Positions 6,406 through 8,452 of a DNA stretch of 8,452 nt are shown in pieces; position 1 is the first letter of the stretch, and every line of letters starts with the position of its first letter. Below the pieces are notes generated by a model. That model was not told the origin of the DNA, searched no databases, and saw only the letters and a program-made list of their open reading frames with translations. Source of the DNA: UBA4615 sp044359175 (GTDB lineage Bacteria > Pseudomonadota > Gammaproteobacteria > Burkholderiales > Burkholderiaceae_E); NCBI GenBank assembly GCA_044359175.1, contig JBIKMO010000184.1, forward strand, positions 1-8,452, written 5' to 3'. A program made the translations under genes and the position numbers.

Positions 6406-7777
6406 ACACCAGGTCCTCGGCCCGCGCGAGCGTGCGCAGGTCCATCAGCAGCGCGTCGTCGGCGATCCGCGCGACCACCGGCACCGGCAGCTCGAGCAGG
6501 CGCCGCTGAAGCGCCTGCAGCGCCCCGCCCGAGCGGCCGCGCGCGGCGCGCACCGCGAGGCCCGCGCTCGGCAGCCGCGCGGTCGGCTGCGCGCCGCTGC
6601 CGATCATGCTGTCGCAGTCGGTCGGCTCGACCGTCCAGTCGGCGCCGAGCACGCGCGCGAGCGCCGGGCGCAGCGACGCCGCGAGCGCGCGGAGCTGCGC
6701 GCGCTCGCGCGCGAGCGCGGCCAGCGTCGGCAGCCGCTGCGCGAGCCGGTCCGGGTCGAGGTAGAGCGCGAGCGTCGCCTCGAGCGCGGCCAGCCGCAGC
6801 TTGTCGACGCGCAGCGCGCGCTTCAGCGGGTTGCGCCGCACGCGCTCGACCAGCGCCCGGCGGCCCGCGATCAGGCCGACCTGCGGCCCGCCGAGCAGCT
6901 TGTCGCCCGAGAACGCGACCAGGTCGACGCCCGCGGCGAGCGACTCCTGGACCGTGGGCTCGTGCGGCAGGCCCCAGCGCGACAGGTCGACCAGCGTGCC
7001 GCTGCCGAGGTCCTCCACCAGCGGCACGCCGTGCCGCGCGGCGATCCCGGCGAGCTGCGCGAGCGGCACGGCGCTGGTGAATCCCTGCACCGCGTAGTTG
7101 CTCGCGTGCACCCGCATCAGCAGCCCCGTGCGCGGACCGATGGCCTGCTCGTAGTCGTGCGCATGCGTACGGTTCGTCGTGCCGACCTCGACCAGCCGCA
7201 CGCCCGCGCGCGCCATGATGTCCGGGATCCTGAACGAGCCGCCGATCTCGACCAGCTCGCCGCGCGAGATCACGCCCTCGCGCCGCAGCCCGAGCGTGTT
7301 CAGCACGAGCAGGACCGCGGCCGCGTTGTTGTTGACGACCGTGCAGGCCTCGGCGCCCGTGAGCTCGCGCACCAGCGGCTCGACGACGTCGTCGCGGTCG
7401 CCGCGCCGCCCGCGGCCGAGGTCGAACTCGAGCGCCACCGGCTCGCGGGCGACGCGCGCCATCGCGTCGATCGCCTCGGGCGCGAGCGTCGCGCGGCCCA
7501 GGTTGGTGTGCAGCACCGTGCCGGTCAGGTTCAGCACCGGACGCAGCCGCGTGCCGTGCAGCCGCTCGAGCGCGTCGTGCACCCGCCCGAGCAGCGCGTC
7601 GACCTCCTCCACCGGCCGGCCGTCGCGGGCGGCGTCGCGCGCGTCGGCCAGCACCCGCCGCACGCAAGTGGTGACGATGGTGCGGCCGTGCAGCGCGGCG
7701 AGCTCCAGCGCCTGCGGCGTGCGCAGCACCGCGTCCACCGACGGGATGCGCGCGAGCGCGCCGGGCGCGGCGCCCAT
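6377..7777 (-). CDS. selA: SelA, L-seryl-tRNA(Sec) selenium transferase (selenocysteine synthase)
   Basis: This PLP enzyme converts seryl-tRNA(Sec) to selenocysteyl-tRNA(Sec) using selenophosphate, in the cytoplasm. The protein is 466 aa, the usual size (E. coli SelA is about 463). The N-terminal tRNA-binding part is visible as IPSVDAVLRTPQ...HGRTIVTTCVRRVL (residues 11-43). Next come LNLTGTVLHTNLGRATL (82-98), the asparagine-rich VVNNNAAAVLLVLNTLG and ELVEIGGSFRIPDIM. The PLP-lysine motif is FSGDKLLGGPQ, with Lys293 matching E. coli Lys295. The ATG at 7777 follows the upstream stop by 4 nt and gives the family-standard N-terminus; a further 87 residues of open frame upstream overlap the TrxR-like gene and are shadow. 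The stop overlaps the next ATG (ATGA). SelA's presence means the cell makes selenocysteine, and one selenoprotein lies just downstream. SelB, which often neighbours selA, is not in the window. The last codons of selA form part of a 39-bp tandem repeat. Confidence 0.96.
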   Translation of the reverse strand: MGAAPGALARIPSVDAVLRTPQALELAALHGRTIVTTCVRRVLADARDAARDGRPVEEVDALLGRVHDALERLHGTRLRPVLNLTGTVLHTNLGRATLAPEAIDAMARVAREPVALEFDLGRGRRGDRDDVVEPLVRELTGAEACTVVNNNAAAVLLVLNTLGLRREGVISRGELVEIGGSFRIPDIMARAGVRLVEVGTTNRTHAHDYEQAIGPRTGLLMRVHASNYAVQGFTSAVPLAQLAGIAARHGVPLVEDLGSGTLVDLSRWGLPHEPTVQESLAAGVDLVAFSGDKLLGGPQVGLIAGRRALVERVRRNPLKRALRVDKLRLAALEATLALYLDPDRLAQRLPTLAALARERAQLRALAASLRPALARVLGADWTVEPTDCDSMIGSGAQPTARLPSAGLAVRAARGRSGGALQALQRRLLELPVPVVARIADDALLMDLRTLARAEDLVSAIAPLEAR

Positions 7778-7781
7778 CGGG

Positions 7782-8452
7782 TCAGGCCGGCCGCGCCGCC
7801 GCGGCCGCCGCGTTGCGGCCCGCGGTGCGGCCGTCGCGGATCGCGTCGGCCAGCGTGCCGCCGCAGCCGGCGCGCACCGCGCCGGCGGCGTAGACCCCGG
7901 GCGCGCTCGTGAGCAGCGCGGCGTCGGCGACCACGCGGCCGTCGGCGTCGCGACGGACCTCCTCGGGCAGCCAGCCGGCGTTCGGCTCCAGACCGACGTA
8001 CGCGAACACGCCGGCACAGGGAACGATGCGCTCCGCACCCGCGCCCGCGAGCACGACCCGCTCGACGCCGTCCCCGCCCTCGATGCGCGCCACCGTCGTG
8101 CCGTGCAGCACGGTCACGTTCGAATGGGCCGCGAGCCGCTCGACCAGGTCGGCGCGGCCGGTGAACGCCTCGCCGCGGTTGACCACGTGCACCCGCGCGC
8201 AGAACTCGGCGAGCACCAGCGCCTCCTGCAGCGCGGAGTCGCCGCCGCCCACGACGACGACGTCGCGGCCGCGGTGCAGCGGGCCGTCGCAGTCGGCGCA
8301 GCTCGACACGCCGCGCCCCGTGAGCTCGGCCTCGCCGGGCACGCCGAGCACGCGCAGGCGCGCGCCGCTCGCCACGACCACCCGCCGCGCGCGGTACTCG
8401 CCGGCATCGGTCACCACGCGCCAGCCGTCGCCGTCGCGCGCCAGCGCGCCCA
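7782..8452 (-). CDS. Thioredoxin-reductase-like FAD/NAD(P)H oxidoreductase (5' end outside window)
   Basis: The frame is open to the right edge, so the N-terminus (the first FAD-binding Rossmann part) is missing; 222 residues are visible. The redox-active disulfide CADC lies at 8289-8300 in the context SSCADCDG, matching the CATCDG-type motif of low-molecular-weight thioredoxin reductases. It is followed by a nucleotide-binding glycine motif, VVVVGGGDSALQEAL, and a C-terminal FAD-contact segment, GVYAAGAVRAGCGGTLADAI. In this family the last motif normally reads AAGD; here the Asp is Ala, so it may not be a classical housekeeping TrxB. The expected role is moving electrons from NAD(P)H through FAD to a dithiol partner in the cytoplasm. 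It ends 4 nt before selA, so the two are probably cotranscribed. Inference: it could reduce the selenoprotein encoded further along, or supply reduced selenium for Sec synthesis. The family call is firm; the substrate is unknown. Confidence 0.88.
   Translation of the reverse strand, partial: GALARDGDGWRVVTDAGEYRARRVVVASGARLRVLGVPGEAELTGRGVSSCADCDGPLHRGRDVVVVGGGDSALQEALVLAEFCARVHVVNRGEAFTGRADLVERLAAHSNVTVLHGTTVARIEGGDGVERVVLAGAGAERIVPCAGVFAYVGLEPNAGWLPEEVRRDADGRVVADAALLTSAPGVYAAGAVRAGCGGTLADAIRDGRTAGRNAAAAAARPA

Noticed and set aside
3195..6509. 1104-codon open frame on the plus strand
   Set aside because: It lies antisense to selA, the CoA-transferase, the selenoprotein and the promoter region. 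Its translation is His/Arg/Ala-rich with no family motifs, and long antisense frames are normal at this GC content.
6378..8038. 87-residue extension of selA upstream of 7777
   Set aside because: The extension overlaps the TrxR-like gene in another frame and has no SelA similarity; the family N-terminus begins just after the ATG at 7777.

Overview
This is a very GC-rich window in which every gene I can support is read on the minus strand. The high GC, the Bug/TctC-type periplasmic binding protein next to family III CoA-transferases, and an IclR regulator together suggest a betaproteobacterium of the Burkholderiales type. That assignment is inference; no rRNA or other phylogenetic marker is present.

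In transcription order (right to left) the window holds: the C-terminal two thirds of a thioredoxin-reductase-like flavoprotein (7782-8452); selA, selenocysteine synthase (6377-7777); a family III CoA-transferase (5091-6380) whose start overlaps the selA stop; a 231-nt gap with a promoter and palindromes (4860-5090); a UGSC-family selenoprotein read through an in-frame TGA (3114-4859); a Bug/TctC extracytoplasmic binding protein (2131-3102); an IclR regulator (1139-2125); and a second family III CoA-transferase that starts at a GTG and runs off the left edge (1-1142).

The central result is that the TGA at 4527-4529 is very likely a selenocysteine codon, not a stop. The frame stays open on both sides. 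Reading through gives C-Sec-G-S-C-T, the signature of the UGSC (seleno)protein family. A perfect 7-bp hairpin with a G-containing loop starts 10 nt after the UGA, as expected of a bacterial SECIS. The gene for the enzyme that makes Sec-tRNA lies about 1.5 kb upstream on the same strand. A standard gene caller would split this gene into a 110-aa and a 464-aa ORF.

The layout suggests two transcriptional blocks. The first (TrxR-like, selA, CoA-transferase) has 4-nt spacing and a 4-nt overlap and enters from beyond the right edge. The second (selenoprotein, Bug protein, IclR, CoA-transferase) has its own TTGACA promoter, with an 18-bp palindrome between the -10 and the Shine-Dalgarno sequence that is a plausible operator for the encoded IclR protein. 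A working hypothesis is a substrate-induced pathway: the Bug protein binds an organic acid in the periplasm, the CoA-transferases activate it, and the selenoprotein does an unknown redox or reductive step. selB, selC and selD are not in the window.
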